Assembly (NCBI GenBank): GCA_052034585.1
Contig: JBPOIJ010000065.1
Span: 1 to 64,000 of the forward strand
DNA length: 64,000 bases
DNA from: Xiheimicrobium sp052034585
GTDB taxonomy: Bacteria; Myxococcota; Myxococcia; Myxococcales; Myxococcaceae
Direction: 5' to 3'
Of the stretch, positions 33,173-42,611 are shown piece after piece. Each line of letters starts with the position of its first letter. The stretch's first letter is position 1. Below the pieces are notes generated by a model, which did no database searches, was not told the DNA's origin, and worked only from the letters and a program-made list of their open reading frames with translations. The position numbers and the translations under genes were made by a program.

Positions 33173-34680
33173 ACGTCTCCGAGGTGCTCGATCAGGTCGC
33201 TGGCGACGAGGCCGAGGAGCCCACGCCGGCTCGCCGCGACGTCGCCGGCCGCTCCATGCGCCCACGCACCCACCACGGCGGCGTCTTCGGGAGTGAGGCC
33301 CTGGGCGAGGAGCGCACCAGTGATGCCGGCCAACACGTCACCCGTGCCCCCCGTCGCCATGCCCGGGTTGCCGGTTGGGTTGATGAACACCGCGCCATCG
33401 TGCCGCGAGATGACCGAGCGGGCGCCCTTGAGGAGGAGGACGACCGAGTGCTGCGTCGCGAAGCTGCGCGCGACCCCGACTCGATCGGCGTTCACCTCGG
33501 CGTTCGACTTGCCGATGAGCCGCGCCATCTCGCCAGGGTGCGGGGTGAGCAGGAGCTCTCCCTTGGCCTTGTCGAGGGTCTCGACGCTGCCCGCGAAGGC
33601 ATTGAGGCCGTCAGCGTCGAGCACCGTGGGAATGGAGATCTCCTCGAGCAACGCACCGAGCACCCTCGCCGTCTCCGGCCCACGAGCGAGCCCCGGGCCG
33701 ATCACCAGCGCCTGCTTGCCGTCGGCGGCGTCGAGGAGCGCGTTGAAGTCGGCCATCGCGAGGGGCCCGTCTCCGACCAGCTCGACGCCCATCAACTCGG
33801 GTGCGTGCAGGAGGATCTGGCCGAGCGCATCTTGACGGGTCGCGACGGTCACGAGCCCAGCGCCAGATCGCAGCGCCGCGATGCCCGCCAGCGCCGCCGC
33901 GCCCGTCTTGCCCTTGCTGCCGGCGATCACCAGGACGTGACCGAACGTTCCCTTGTGCGCCTCGGCCCGTCTCACCGGCAGCCGACCACGCACGTCGGAC
34001 TCCTCGAGCAGGAAGGTGCCCTGGTTCCCGAGCACGCTCTGCGCGGCGCGCGGAATGCCGATGTCGATGAGCTCGATCTGCCCCGACCGGGAGGCGCCCG
34101 GCTCGATGGCCTGCCCCAGCTTGAGGAAGCCGAGGGCTGCGGTGAGATCGGCCGTCACACATGGCGCGTACGGAACCCCGTTGTCGGCGTGGAGCCCAGA
34201 CGGAATGTCGGCGGCGATCACCTTGGCCCCCGCGGCCCGCCAGACCGAGATGCGCCCGATGGCGTCGGCGAACTTCCCATCGGGCGGCCGGTTCAGCCCC
34301 GAGCCGAAGATCGCGTCGATCACCACGTCGCCAGCGCCGATTGGGAGATCGTCAGGAATCGGCGAGAGGGTGATGCCCGAGGAGTTGAGGCTCCGAGCGT
34401 TGCGGGCCGGATCGCCTTCGAGCTCGGAGACCGCGCCAAGGAGCTCGATGAAGACGGTGCGCCCCGCGCTCACGAGGTGCCGAGCCGCCACCATTCCGTC
34501 TCCGCCGTTGTTCCCGGGCCCGCAGATGATCACGAAGCGCCCGTTCGAGGCAGCGTGCGCGACGGCCAACTGCGCGATCGCCGCGCCTGCGTTCTCCATC
34601 AGCACCGAGCCGGGCATGCCGTGATCGGCCGCGGCGGCGTCGACCCTGCGCATCTCCTGTGCCGTCAGCGCGCGCTTCAC
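33151..34680 (-). CDS. nnr: Bifunctional NAD(P)H-hydrate epimerase/dehydratase
   Basis: Repairs hydrated NAD(P)H. The 509-residue protein fuses an N-terminal epimerase (NnrE-like; about 1-215, C-G-P-G-N-N-G-G-D-G-M-V and I-F-G-S-G-L-N-R) and a C-terminal ADP-dependent dehydratase (NnrD-like; 230-505). The latter has H-K-G-T-F-G-H-V-L-V-I-A-G-S-K-G-K-T-G-A, L-T-P-H-P-G-E-M-A-R-L and G-T-G-D-V-L-A-G. Its GTG start overlaps the pdxJ stop by 4 bases. In related genomes acpS sits between pdxJ and nnr, but not here. The length is normal for the fused form. Confidence 0.94.
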   Translation of the reverse strand: MKRALTAQEMRRVDAAAADHGMPGSVLMENAGAAIAQLAVAHAASNGRFVIICGPGNNGGDGMVAARHLVSAGRTVFIELLGAVSELEGDPARNARSLNSSGITLSPIPDDLPIGAGDVVIDAIFGSGLNRPPDGKFADAIGRISVWRAAGAKVIAADIPSGLHADNGVPYAPCVTADLTAALGFLKLGQAIEPGASRSGQIELIDIGIPRAAQSVLGNQGTFLLEESDVRGRLPVRRAEAHKGTFGHVLVIAGSKGKTGAAALAGIAALRSGAGLVTVATRQDALGQILLHAPELMGVELVGDGPLAMADFNALLDAADGKQALVIGPGLARGPETARVLGALLEEISIPTVLDADGLNAFAGSVETLDKAKGELLLTPHPGEMARLIGKSNAEVNADRVGVARSFATQHSVVLLLKGARSVISRHDGAVFINPTGNPGMATGGTGDVLAGITGALLAQGLTPEDAAVVGAWAHGAAGDVAASRRGLLGLVASDLIEHLGDVWTRWNR

Positions 34681-35396
34681 GGGTCCCTCAGGATCTCCAC
34701 CATCTCACGCACGGCCCGCTCGAACCCGACGAGCACCGCGCGCGCGACGATGGCGTGACCGATGTTGAGTTCGTCGATCTCGGCGACCTTCGCGATCGGA
34801 CGAACGTTGTCGTAGTTGAGCCCGTGCCCCGCCGCGCAGCCCATGCCGAGCTTGGTGGCGGCCTTCGCGGCGTCGACGATGCGTGAGAACTCCCGCTGAC
34901 GTTCCTTCTCGGTCCGGGCCTCGCAGTAGCGACCGGTGTGGAGCTCGACGCGATCGCAGCTCACCCGGTGCGCCGACTTCACCTGGTCGAGATCGGGATC
35001 GATGAAGAGCGAGACGACGACGTCACCGTCCTTCAGGTTCTTCACCACCTTCGAGACGGCATCCTTCTGCGAGGTGACGTCGAGGCCGCCCTCTGTGGTG
35101 AGCTCTTCGCGGCGCTCGGGTACGAGCGTCACGAGATCGGGCTTGAACTCGTAGGCGATCTTCACCATCTCCTGCGTCGCGGCCATCTCGAGGTTGAGGA
35201 GCGTCTGCACCGTCTCGCGCAGCACCTTGAGATCGCGCTCCTGAATGTGGCGGCGGTCTTCGCGCAGGTGAATGGTGATCTGCCCGGCTCCAGCGAGCTC
35301 GGCGAAGGCCGCTGCGGTGACGGGATCGGGGAAGGTGGTCTTGCGCGCCTGCCTCAGCGTCGCGACGTGGTCGACGTTCACTCCGAGTCGTTGCAT
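34677..35396 (-). CDS. pdxJ: Pyridoxine 5'-phosphate synthase
   Basis: Condenses 1-deoxyxylulose-5-phosphate with amino-acetone phosphate in de novo vitamin B6 synthesis. A 239-residue TIM barrel: start L-G-V-N-V-D-H-V-A-T-L-R-Q-A-R, I-T-I-H-L-R-E-D-R-R-H-I, E-L-H-T-G-R-Y, and G-H-G-L-N-Y-D-N-V. The catalytic Glu lies in the L-V-P-E-R-R region. The ATG at 35396 gives the conserved N-terminus. Its stop overlaps the nnr start. A divergent HTH-like gene begins 67 bases away. Confidence 0.95.
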   Translation of the reverse strand: MQRLGVNVDHVATLRQARKTTFPDPVTAAAFAELAGAGQITIHLREDRRHIQERDLKVLRETVQTLLNLEMAATQEMVKIAYEFKPDLVTLVPERREELTTEGGLDVTSQKDAVSKVVKNLKDGDVVVSLFIDPDLDQVKSAHRVSCDRVELHTGRYCEARTEKERQREFSRIVDAAKAATKLGMGCAAGHGLNYDNVRPIAKVAEIDELNIGHAIVARAVLVGFERAVREMVEILRDP

Positions 35397-35463
35397 GGCC
35401 GACGATCTACACCCAGCCACCCTCGGGTTCCCCAACGAACTGCACCGGTAGTACGGTGACACA

Positions 35464-35778
35464 ATGATCGTCAGCGACGAGCTCGCGAAAGACGTCGGCA
35501 TTCCTTCCGACGCACCCGCGTGGGTCGAGGCGCGCGCCGAGCTGGTCGAGTACGTGCAACGGATTCTGGCGGGGCTGTCGACCCCCCTCTCGAAGCTGAG
35601 CGAAGGCCTCGGGCTGCCGCTTCCGGTCGTCGAGGACGTGTCGAACGGTCGGCCCGATGCGCTCCTCGTCGACGACCTGCTCCTCATGCTGCGCGAGCTG
35701 GAGATGCCGGTCGCCCTCACCGCGCGGCCTGATCAGACCGTGCTGGTCGAGTTCGGAATCGACATCGCGCTCCCGTGA
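35464..35778 (+). CDS. Small HTH protein, Xre/HigA-antitoxin-like
   Basis: A 104-residue soluble protein. The C-terminal half (residues about 40-95) reads like a compact Xre/HTH_37 helix-turn-helix: S-K-L-S-E-G-L-G-L-P-L, E-D-V-S-N-G-R-P-D, D-D-L-L-L-M-L-R-E-L-E-M-P-V-A-L. HTH_37 proteins are often antitoxins, but I see no toxin gene next to it; the upstream pdxJ is divergent and the downstream region holds a frameshifted remnant. DNA binding is likely, the role unknown. The assignment is by pattern and fairly weak. Confidence 0.6.
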   Translation: MIVSDELAKDVGIPSDAPAWVEARAELVEYVQRILAGLSTPLSKLSEGLGLPLPVVEDVSNGRPDALLVDDLLLMLRELEMPVALTARPDQTVLVEFGIDIALP

Positions 35779-35834
35779 CGGAAGACGAGGCCTCGTGCGA
35801 AGCGTCTCGCGGACATTCGGCTGATGCTGGGTGA

Positions 35835-36088
35835 TTGACGTGCGGCCGAGACGCACCGAGCACTCTTCGCGCCCCTGCTCGCCCGCGCGCTGAAAGAGCC
35901 GATCCTCTTGATCGGTGGAACGGCCGGTGGAGCGACTTGGTACGCCGAGCCGGGACTCTTCAAGAGCGTGTGGTGGTGTCCCTCGTCGCGGGCGCGGCCG
36001 GGGCATCGCGCTGGGGTTGCCGCCACTCTCCTTCGTCGCCGCCATCGCGATCGGCAGGCTCGCCCGGTGGCTGGCGGGGCGTCAGTGA
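35835..36088 (+). pseudogene. Frameshifted remnant of a small membrane protein
   Basis: The 303-base gap between the HTH gene and the hydrolase holds three overlapping pieces, each in a different frame, that read on from each other. One is A-L-F-A-P-L-L-A-R-A-L-K-E-P-I-L-L-I-G-G (about 35850-35965). The next is V-V-V-S-L-V-A-G-A-A-G in the next frame. The last is G-I-A-L-G-L-P-P-L-S-F-V-A-A-I-A-I-G then R-L-A-R-W-L-A-G-R-Q and a stop at 36086-36088. Joined by two single-base slips they form a plausible protein with two hydrophobic segments. No start codon is evident. Sequencing slips in the GGGG tract cannot be excluded. Low confidence. Confidence 0.35.
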
Positions 36089-36849
36089 TCGCGGATCGAC
36101 TCGAGCACCGCGAGTGGATGCTCCTCGGGCACGCAATGGCCCACGTCTGGGAGCACCCGAAAATCGGCGCCGAGCGCGATCGCCAACTGCTCTCCTTGAA
36201 TGACCGGTACCAGGGGATCCTTGTCGCCCCAGATCACCCGCTTCGGAAACGGAACCGCGCTCAGCGAGTCCTTGGGCAGCCGGAAGCGCCCGACGGACCG
36301 CAGCGAGTCGATCATTCCGCCGAGAAAGCCCTCGGCCTTGAGTGACTCGAGGTAGTGCTCGACGGTCTCGTCCTTGAAAGCGCTGGGCTTCCCCCACAAC
36401 CAGCGGAGGTAGTTCGTCACCATCGGGCGCATCAGCGGGGTGGCGCTCATCCACATCGTCGACAGCGGCGCCATCGGCGACTCGAGAAAGATCCGCACTT
36501 CGGGTGGGAGCCCCAACGCCGGCGCGCTGGCGACGGTGAGCGAGGTGACGCGACGGGGAAACTTCGAGGCGTAGGCGAGCGCGACCAGCCCACCGAAGCT
36601 GTGCCCAAAGAGACGAAAGTGGGTGAGCCCGCGATTCACCAGGAAGGGCTCAAGCGCCTCGGCGATCGCGTCGGGGGTGTTGTCTGCCCAGCTTCGTGAA
36701 CGGCCACTGCGCGGCAGATCGATGGCCAGGAACCGGTGGCGCTCACCTCCCTCGTTCACCACCCCGTCGAACACGCGATGAGAGGCGCCGAGCCCGTGAA
36801 TGAGCACGATCGGCTCGCCCTGCCCTTCGTCGCGGAAGTGAATGCTCAC
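36082..36849 (-). CDS. Alpha/beta hydrolase, serine nucleophile
   Basis: A 255-residue alpha/beta hydrolase. Visible elements: the oxyanion-hole H-G-L-G-A-S-H, the nucleophile elbow G-H-S-F-G-G (Ser), a lid with I-F-L-E-S-P-M-A, Asp in W-G-D-K-D-P-L-V-P, and the catalytic His in D-V-G-H-C-V-P-E-E-H-P. No signal peptide. It probably hydrolyses an ester or thioester; the substrate is unknown. It starts 24 bases after the glmM stop and may be co-transcribed, taking the position just beyond glmM in this cluster. Its 3' end overlaps the remnant described at 35835-36088. Confidence 0.85.
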   Translation of the reverse strand: MSIHFRDEGQGEPIVLIHGLGASHRVFDGVVNEGGERHRFLAIDLPRSGRSRSWADNTPDAIAEALEPFLVNRGLTHFRLFGHSFGGLVALAYASKFPRRVTSLTVASAPALGLPPEVRIFLESPMAPLSTMWMSATPLMRPMVTNYLRWLWGKPSAFKDETVEHYLESLKAEGFLGGMIDSLRSVGRFRLPKDSLSAVPFPKRVIWGDKDPLVPVIQGEQLAIALGADFRVLPDVGHCVPEEHPLAVLESIRDH

Positions 36850-36873
36850 GACGGCTCCGCGATGGGGCCTGCT

Positions 36874-38271
36874 TCAGCCGAGCGCGCGTTGCAGCGAGCC
36901 ACCGATCTCCTCCGCGTACTGCTTGATTCGCTTGGCGTCGGTGCCCTCGACGAGCACGCGCGCCTTGGGTTCCGTCCCAGAGTAACGAACCAACACGCGG
37001 CCTTCCTTCCCGAGCTTCTTCTCGACCTGCCCGATCGTCTTCATCACCTCCGGGAGGTTGGCCAGCTCGCGCTTCTCCTTGACCACGACGTTGAGGAGCA
37101 CCTGCGGCACCGGCGAGAAGATCGTCGTCAGCTCGCTGAGTGGCCGGCCCGAGCGCACCATGAGCGCGAGCACCTGGAGCGCGGCGAGGGTGCCGTCCCC
37201 GGTGGTGGCGTGATCGAGGAAGACGAGGTGCCCCGACTGCTCGCCACCGAAGACGTAGCCGTGCCTGCGCATCTCCTCGACGACGTAGCGATCACCCACC
37301 GCGGTGCGCACCACCTTGACGCCCCACTTGCTCACCGCGCGCTCGAGGCCGACGTTCGACATGACGGTGGTGACGAGCGTCTTCTTCTTGAGCGAGTTGC
37401 GGGCGACCATCTCCTGGGTGCAGATCGCCATGATCGCGTCGCCGTCGACGACCGCGCCCTTCTCGTCGACCACGATCAGCCGATCGGCGTCGCCATCGAG
37501 CGCGAGCCCGAGCTGCGCCTTGTGCTTGAGGACCGCCTTCTGGAGCGCCTCGGGGTGCAGCGCGCCGCACTTGGCGTTGATGTTCTTCCCGTCGGGGTCG
37601 ACGCCGATCGAGATGACCTTCGCGCCGAGCTCCTCGAGCACTTCGGGCGCCACCTTGTAGGCCGCGCCGTTCGCGCAATCGACGACCAGGGTGAGCCCCT
37701 CGAGGGTCAGCTCCCGAGGGAACGTGTTCTTGAGGAAGACGATGTAGCGGCCGCGGGCGTCGTCGAGTCGAACTGCGCCACCGATGCGGGTGGCCGTCGG
37801 GCGCAGGGAGTCGAGGGCCTTCTCGAAGATGAGGGTCTCGATCTTCCTCTCGATCTCGTCGGCGAGCTTGAACCCGTCGCGGCCGAAGAACTTGATGCCG
37901 TTGTCCTCGTAGGGGTTGTGCGAGGCGGAGATCACCGCGCCAGCGTCTGCTCGCATCGAGGTGGTGAGGTTCGCGATCGCCGGAGTCGGCATCGGGCCGA
38001 CCAGCTCGACGTCGACGCCCATCGACATGATGCCCGCGGCGAGGGCGTTCTCGATCATGTAGCCGGAGAGCCGGGTGTCTTTCCCGATGATCACCCGGTG
38101 GCGGTGATCGCCAGCGCGACAGATGTACGCGAGCGCACGACCGAGCTGCATCGCGATCTCGGCAGTCATGGGGAAGACGTTGGCGACTCCGCGCACGCCG
38201 TCGGTGCCGAAGAGCCTGGGGTGCGCTGCGGTTTCGGGGTTCATGGCGCGCGGGCTTGTACTTCCGCTCAC
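36874..38271 (-). CDS. glmM: Phosphoglucosamine mutase
   Basis: Converts glucosamine-6-phosphate to glucosamine-1-phosphate for UDP-GlcNAc and cell-wall synthesis. About 456-465 residues, alpha-D-phosphohexomutase family: F-G-T-D-G-V-R-G near the start, catalytic Ser in V-I-S-A-S-H-N-P-Y-E-D-N-G, metal loop D-G-D-A-D-R, F-G-G-E-Q-S-G-H, and R-Y-S-G-T-E-P-K-A-R. A GTG at 38271 overlaps the folP stop (GTGA) and is used here; an internal ATG at 38244 also gives a complete protein. Neither has a clear ribosome-binding site. Confidence 0.95.
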   Translation of the reverse strand: MSGSTSPRAMNPETAAHPRLFGTDGVRGVANVFPMTAEIAMQLGRALAYICRAGDHRHRVIIGKDTRLSGYMIENALAAGIMSMGVDVELVGPMPTPAIANLTTSMRADAGAVISASHNPYEDNGIKFFGRDGFKLADEIERKIETLIFEKALDSLRPTATRIGGAVRLDDARGRYIVFLKNTFPRELTLEGLTLVVDCANGAAYKVAPEVLEELGAKVISIGVDPDGKNINAKCGALHPEALQKAVLKHKAQLGLALDGDADRLIVVDEKGAVVDGDAIMAICTQEMVARNSLKKKTLVTTVMSNVGLERAVSKWGVKVVRTAVGDRYVVEEMRRHGYVFGGEQSGHLVFLDHATTGDGTLAALQVLALMVRSGRPLSELTTIFSPVPQVLLNVVVKEKRELANLPEVMKTIGQVEKKLGKEGRVLVRYSGTEPKARVLVEGTDAKRIKQYAEEIGGSLQRALG

Positions 38272-39332
38272 CCGCGATCACCACCCTCGCGCGCGGTCTT
38301 CACCGCGTGGGCGACCAGCACCGCATCACGGCTCTCGGCGACGTCGTGAACACGCAAGACCTGCGCCGAGCCAGCGGCGATGGCGGCGGTGACGACGCTC
38401 GCCGCGAGCCGATCGCCTGCGTCACGACCGGTCAGCGTGCCGAGGAACGACTTGCGACTGGTGCCCACCATCACCGCGAGCCCGAAGGCGCGATACGCGT
38501 CGAGGTGGCGCAAGAGCTGCCAGTTGTGTTCGGCCGTCTTCCCGAACCCGATGCCGGGATCGACGAGGAGCCGCTCTCGCGCGACGCCCGCTTCGATCGC
38601 GCGGGCGATCGCCTGCTCGAGTGCGTCCGCGACCTCCTGCACGACGTCGCGATAGCGGGGCTCGCGCTGCATGGTGCGAGGCGTCCCCTGCATGTGCATG
38701 AGGCACGCAGCAGCCTGCGCCTTCGCGACGACCTCCCCCATCTTCGGATCGCCGAAGGCGGTCACGTCGTTCACCAATGACGCGCCGGCGTCGAGGGCTG
38801 CCTCTGCGACGACCGCCTTCGAGGTGTCGATGGAGATCGGGGTGCGAGGCGAGGCCCGACGCAGCCCTTCGATCACCGGGACCACGCGCGCGCGCTCCTC
38901 GTCGGCGGTGACTGCGTGCGCTCCAGGGCGGGTCGATTCTCCACCGACGTCGAGCCAGTCGGCGCCTTCGTCGATGAGCCGCAGGCCGTGCTCGATCGCC
39001 GCGGCGGTCGAGAAGTGCTGCCCACCATCGGAGAACGAATCAGGGGTGACGTTGACGATGCCGAGGAGCCACGCGCGGTCCTCGAAGGCGTAGCCTCGGC
39101 CACCGAGTTCGAGGGGCCGTGGTGGTGGGCGCTTCTTTCGGAGCCCTTCGGGGATGGCGGACCAGCACTCGACGACCGCGGCGCCATCGTGCCCGCCGAG
39201 GAGAGTGACCTCGTTCTCCGAAAGACCGGTCAGCAGCAGGCACGCGTCGAAAGCGACCGGCTTGCCGACCCTCCGCTCGAGCTGTCGCCGATCAGCGTCG
39301 TCGAGCGCCGGGAAGGATCGAACGAGGATCAT
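38268..39332 (-). CDS. folP: Dihydropteroate synthase
   Basis: Joins p-aminobenzoate to dihydropterin pyrophosphate in folate synthesis, the sulfonamide target. The C-terminal ~270 residues carry the family motifs G-I-V-N-V-T-P-D-S-F-S-D-G-G, D-V-G-G-E-S-T-R-P-G-A, I-S-I-D-T-S-K, L-V-N-D-V, and D-P-G-I-G-F-G-K-T. A ~85-residue N-terminal extension precedes the barrel; such an extension is common in deltaproteobacterial folP and has no known role. It sits between ftsH (25-base gap) and glmM (4-base overlap). Confidence 0.95.
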   Translation of the reverse strand: MILVRSFPALDDADRRQLERRVGKPVAFDACLLLTGLSENEVTLLGGHDGAAVVECWSAIPEGLRKKRPPPRPLELGGRGYAFEDRAWLLGIVNVTPDSFSDGGQHFSTAAAIEHGLRLIDEGADWLDVGGESTRPGAHAVTADEERARVVPVIEGLRRASPRTPISIDTSKAVVAEAALDAGASLVNDVTAFGDPKMGEVVAKAQAAACLMHMQGTPRTMQREPRYRDVVQEVADALEQAIARAIEAGVARERLLVDPGIGFGKTAEHNWQLLRHLDAYRAFGLAVMVGTSRKSFLGTLTGRDAGDRLAASVVTAAIAAGSAQVLRVHDVAESRDAVLVAHAVKTAREGGDRG

Positions 39333-39356
39333 CGCTGCCCACTCGACGCCCTGACG

Positions 39357-41276
<1,920 letters not shown>

Positions 41277-41333
41277 GGTGCGAACGCCTTTCAGTTCCCC
41301 ACGTCAGCCGGGGCAGATGTCCACCATAACCCA

Positions 41334-42329
41334 TCACTTTCGGGCGCGCCCGTCATCACCTGATGAAGAACCGTGAAGCCGGGGAGGCGACGGGACGACC
41401 CGAACCCGGGCGCCGTCGGTCGTCAGCAGGAGGTCGCGCGGGAGGGTCGCCGTTCGCCCGGAAGCGATGGCCTCTCGGGCGTCGTCAAGGTGGTGAGCGT
41501 CGAGGGGCACGCCCTGCGCGAGGAGCCAGGTGGCGAGGACCCGTCGCTGAATGGGCGGGGTCAGCGAACGCAGCGCATGGAGATCGAGTTCCGCTCCGAC
41601 GCGAATGCGCACGAGGGCGGACTCGGCCTCGGCGCTCAGCAGGGCATCGTCTTCGGACACGAAGGCCGCGAACTGGGCGATCCGCTCGGTGAGGTGTGGC
41701 CCGGCGACCCGCTCGAGCGCGGGCATCACCTCCTGGCGGATGCGGGTGCGCAGGAAGGCGGGGTCGTCGTTCATCGGATCGCTGACGAAGGGGACCCCCC
41801 GAGCGGCGACGTAGCCAAGGGTGTCGGCGCGCGTGGCAAAGAGGAGCGGTCGAAAGACGCCGTCAGCGCGGGTGGGCAGCACGCCAGCCACCCCGCGTGG
41901 AGAGGTTCCCCGAATCAGCCGCATCAGCACCGTCTCGGCCTGATCGGACGCCGTGTGGGCGGTCGCGATCCACCGAAGACCTCGCGAGCGCGCGATCGAG
42001 CCGAGCGCCAGATAGCGGGCCTCGCGGGCGCGTTCTTCGAGCCCGGCGCCCTTTTCCAGATCCAGTTGACGCGTGTGAACGGTGAGGCCGCGCGCCGAAC
42101 AGAAGGAGCGCACGAGCTCCAGCTCCGAGCGCGCTTCGGGGCGAAAGCCGTGGTCGAGTGAAGCAACTTCGAACGACGCCCGTACCTCATGACATGCAGC
42201 AAGCATTGCCATCGAGTCAGCGCCGCCTGAGACCGCCAGAAGGCAGGGTTCAAACCCTTGAAGTTGCTTCCGAACTTCCAGCTCGAAGGGAAGGGGTGGC
42301 CGATCCTGCTCCATTGGGTCGTTTTTCAC
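41334..42329 (-). CDS. tilS: tRNA(Ile)-lysidine synthase
   Basis: Converts C34 of the CAU-anticodon isoleucine tRNA to lysidine, allowing AUA decoding. The 331-residue N-type ATPase has the PP-loop S-G-G-A-D-S-M-A-M-L, D-H-G-F-R-P-E-A, R-Y-L-A-L, A-H-T-A-S-D-Q-A-E-T-V-L-M-R-L, and G-V-A-G-V-L-P. The C-terminal lid domain is short compared with the E. coli enzyme. It starts with GTG, or 15 bases later with ATG. It is divergent from the sRNA promoter, which begins only 12 bases upstream, so the two could share regulatory DNA. Confidence 0.93.
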   Translation of the reverse strand: MKNDPMEQDRPPLPFELEVRKQLQGFEPCLLAVSGGADSMAMLAACHEVRASFEVASLDHGFRPEARSELELVRSFCSARGLTVHTRQLDLEKGAGLEERAREARYLALGSIARSRGLRWIATAHTASDQAETVLMRLIRGTSPRGVAGVLPTRADGVFRPLLFATRADTLGYVAARGVPFVSDPMNDDPAFLRTRIRQEVMPALERVAGPHLTERIAQFAAFVSEDDALLSAEAESALVRIRVGAELDLHALRSLTPPIQRRVLATWLLAQGVPLDAHHLDDAREAIASGRTATLPRDLLLTTDGARVRVVPSPPRLHGSSSGDDGRARK

Positions 42330-42340
42330 TTGACGGCAGG

Positions 42341-42369
42341 TTGCTGGTGGGCGTCGGAAGGTCTATTCT
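42341..42369 (+). promoter_or_regulatory. Promoter of the Pxr-like sRNA
   Basis: TTGCTG (42341-42346) and TATTCT (42364-42369) are separated by exactly 17 bases, matching a sigma-70 promoter. Transcription would start near the A at 42375-42376. A TTGACG hexamer at 42330-42335 lies too far from TATTCT to be its -35. Confidence 0.65.
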
Positions 42370-42375
42370 TGCTTA

Positions 42376-42507
42376 AGCCGTGCCCGGGAAGGACTCGTGG
42401 GACCCGGTCGTTGAAACGGCATCACATCTCGACGTTGGGCCCTGGAGTCCCCCCCTCCCCTTCAGGGCTCACGGGACAGGTCGGCTCGTCCGACCTGTCT
42501 CTCTTTT
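42376..42507 (+). ncRNA. pxr: Candidate Pxr-family developmental sRNA
   Basis: An intergenic, non-coding transcript of about 132 bases, bounded by a consensus-spaced promoter and a strong terminator. Predicted fold: a 5' stem-loop closed by GCCGT/ACGGC (42377-42381 with 42416-42420) and an inner CCGGG/CCCGG; a middle stem-loop TGGGCCCTG/CAGGGCTCA (42436-42444 with 42463-42471). The loop of the middle one holds a run of seven C's (42449-42455), T, then four C's. The third stem-loop is the terminator. M. xanthus Pxr is, as I remember, a ~132-base sRNA with three stem-loops and a seven-C run whose mutation restores development. This match is strong, but I have not aligned sequences. A C-rich loop could bind G-rich ribosome-binding sites. 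Confidence 0.65.
42475..42507 (+). terminator. Intrinsic terminator of the sRNA
   Basis: GACAGGTCGG (42475-42484) and CCGACCTGTC (42490-42499) form a perfect 10-bp stem with a 5-base loop, followed by TCTCTTTT. It is one of the clearest terminators in the window. Confidence 0.9.
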
Positions 42508-42611
42508 CAGGGGGCGCTCCGATGGGCACGGCGTTGGAGCGTCCCCGCATTTCTCGGTTCGACTTCGTTCGGCTGATCGCTGCGCGTGACTGATCCGCGT
42601 TCCACGTTCAC

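Noticed and set aside
42510..42546. Second GC-rich hairpin after the sRNA terminator
   Set aside because: Stable stem (GGGGGCGCTCC with GGAGCGTCCCC) but no T-run on either strand, so it was not called a terminator; it might be a 3' processing stop for the minus-strand lipoprotein mRNA.
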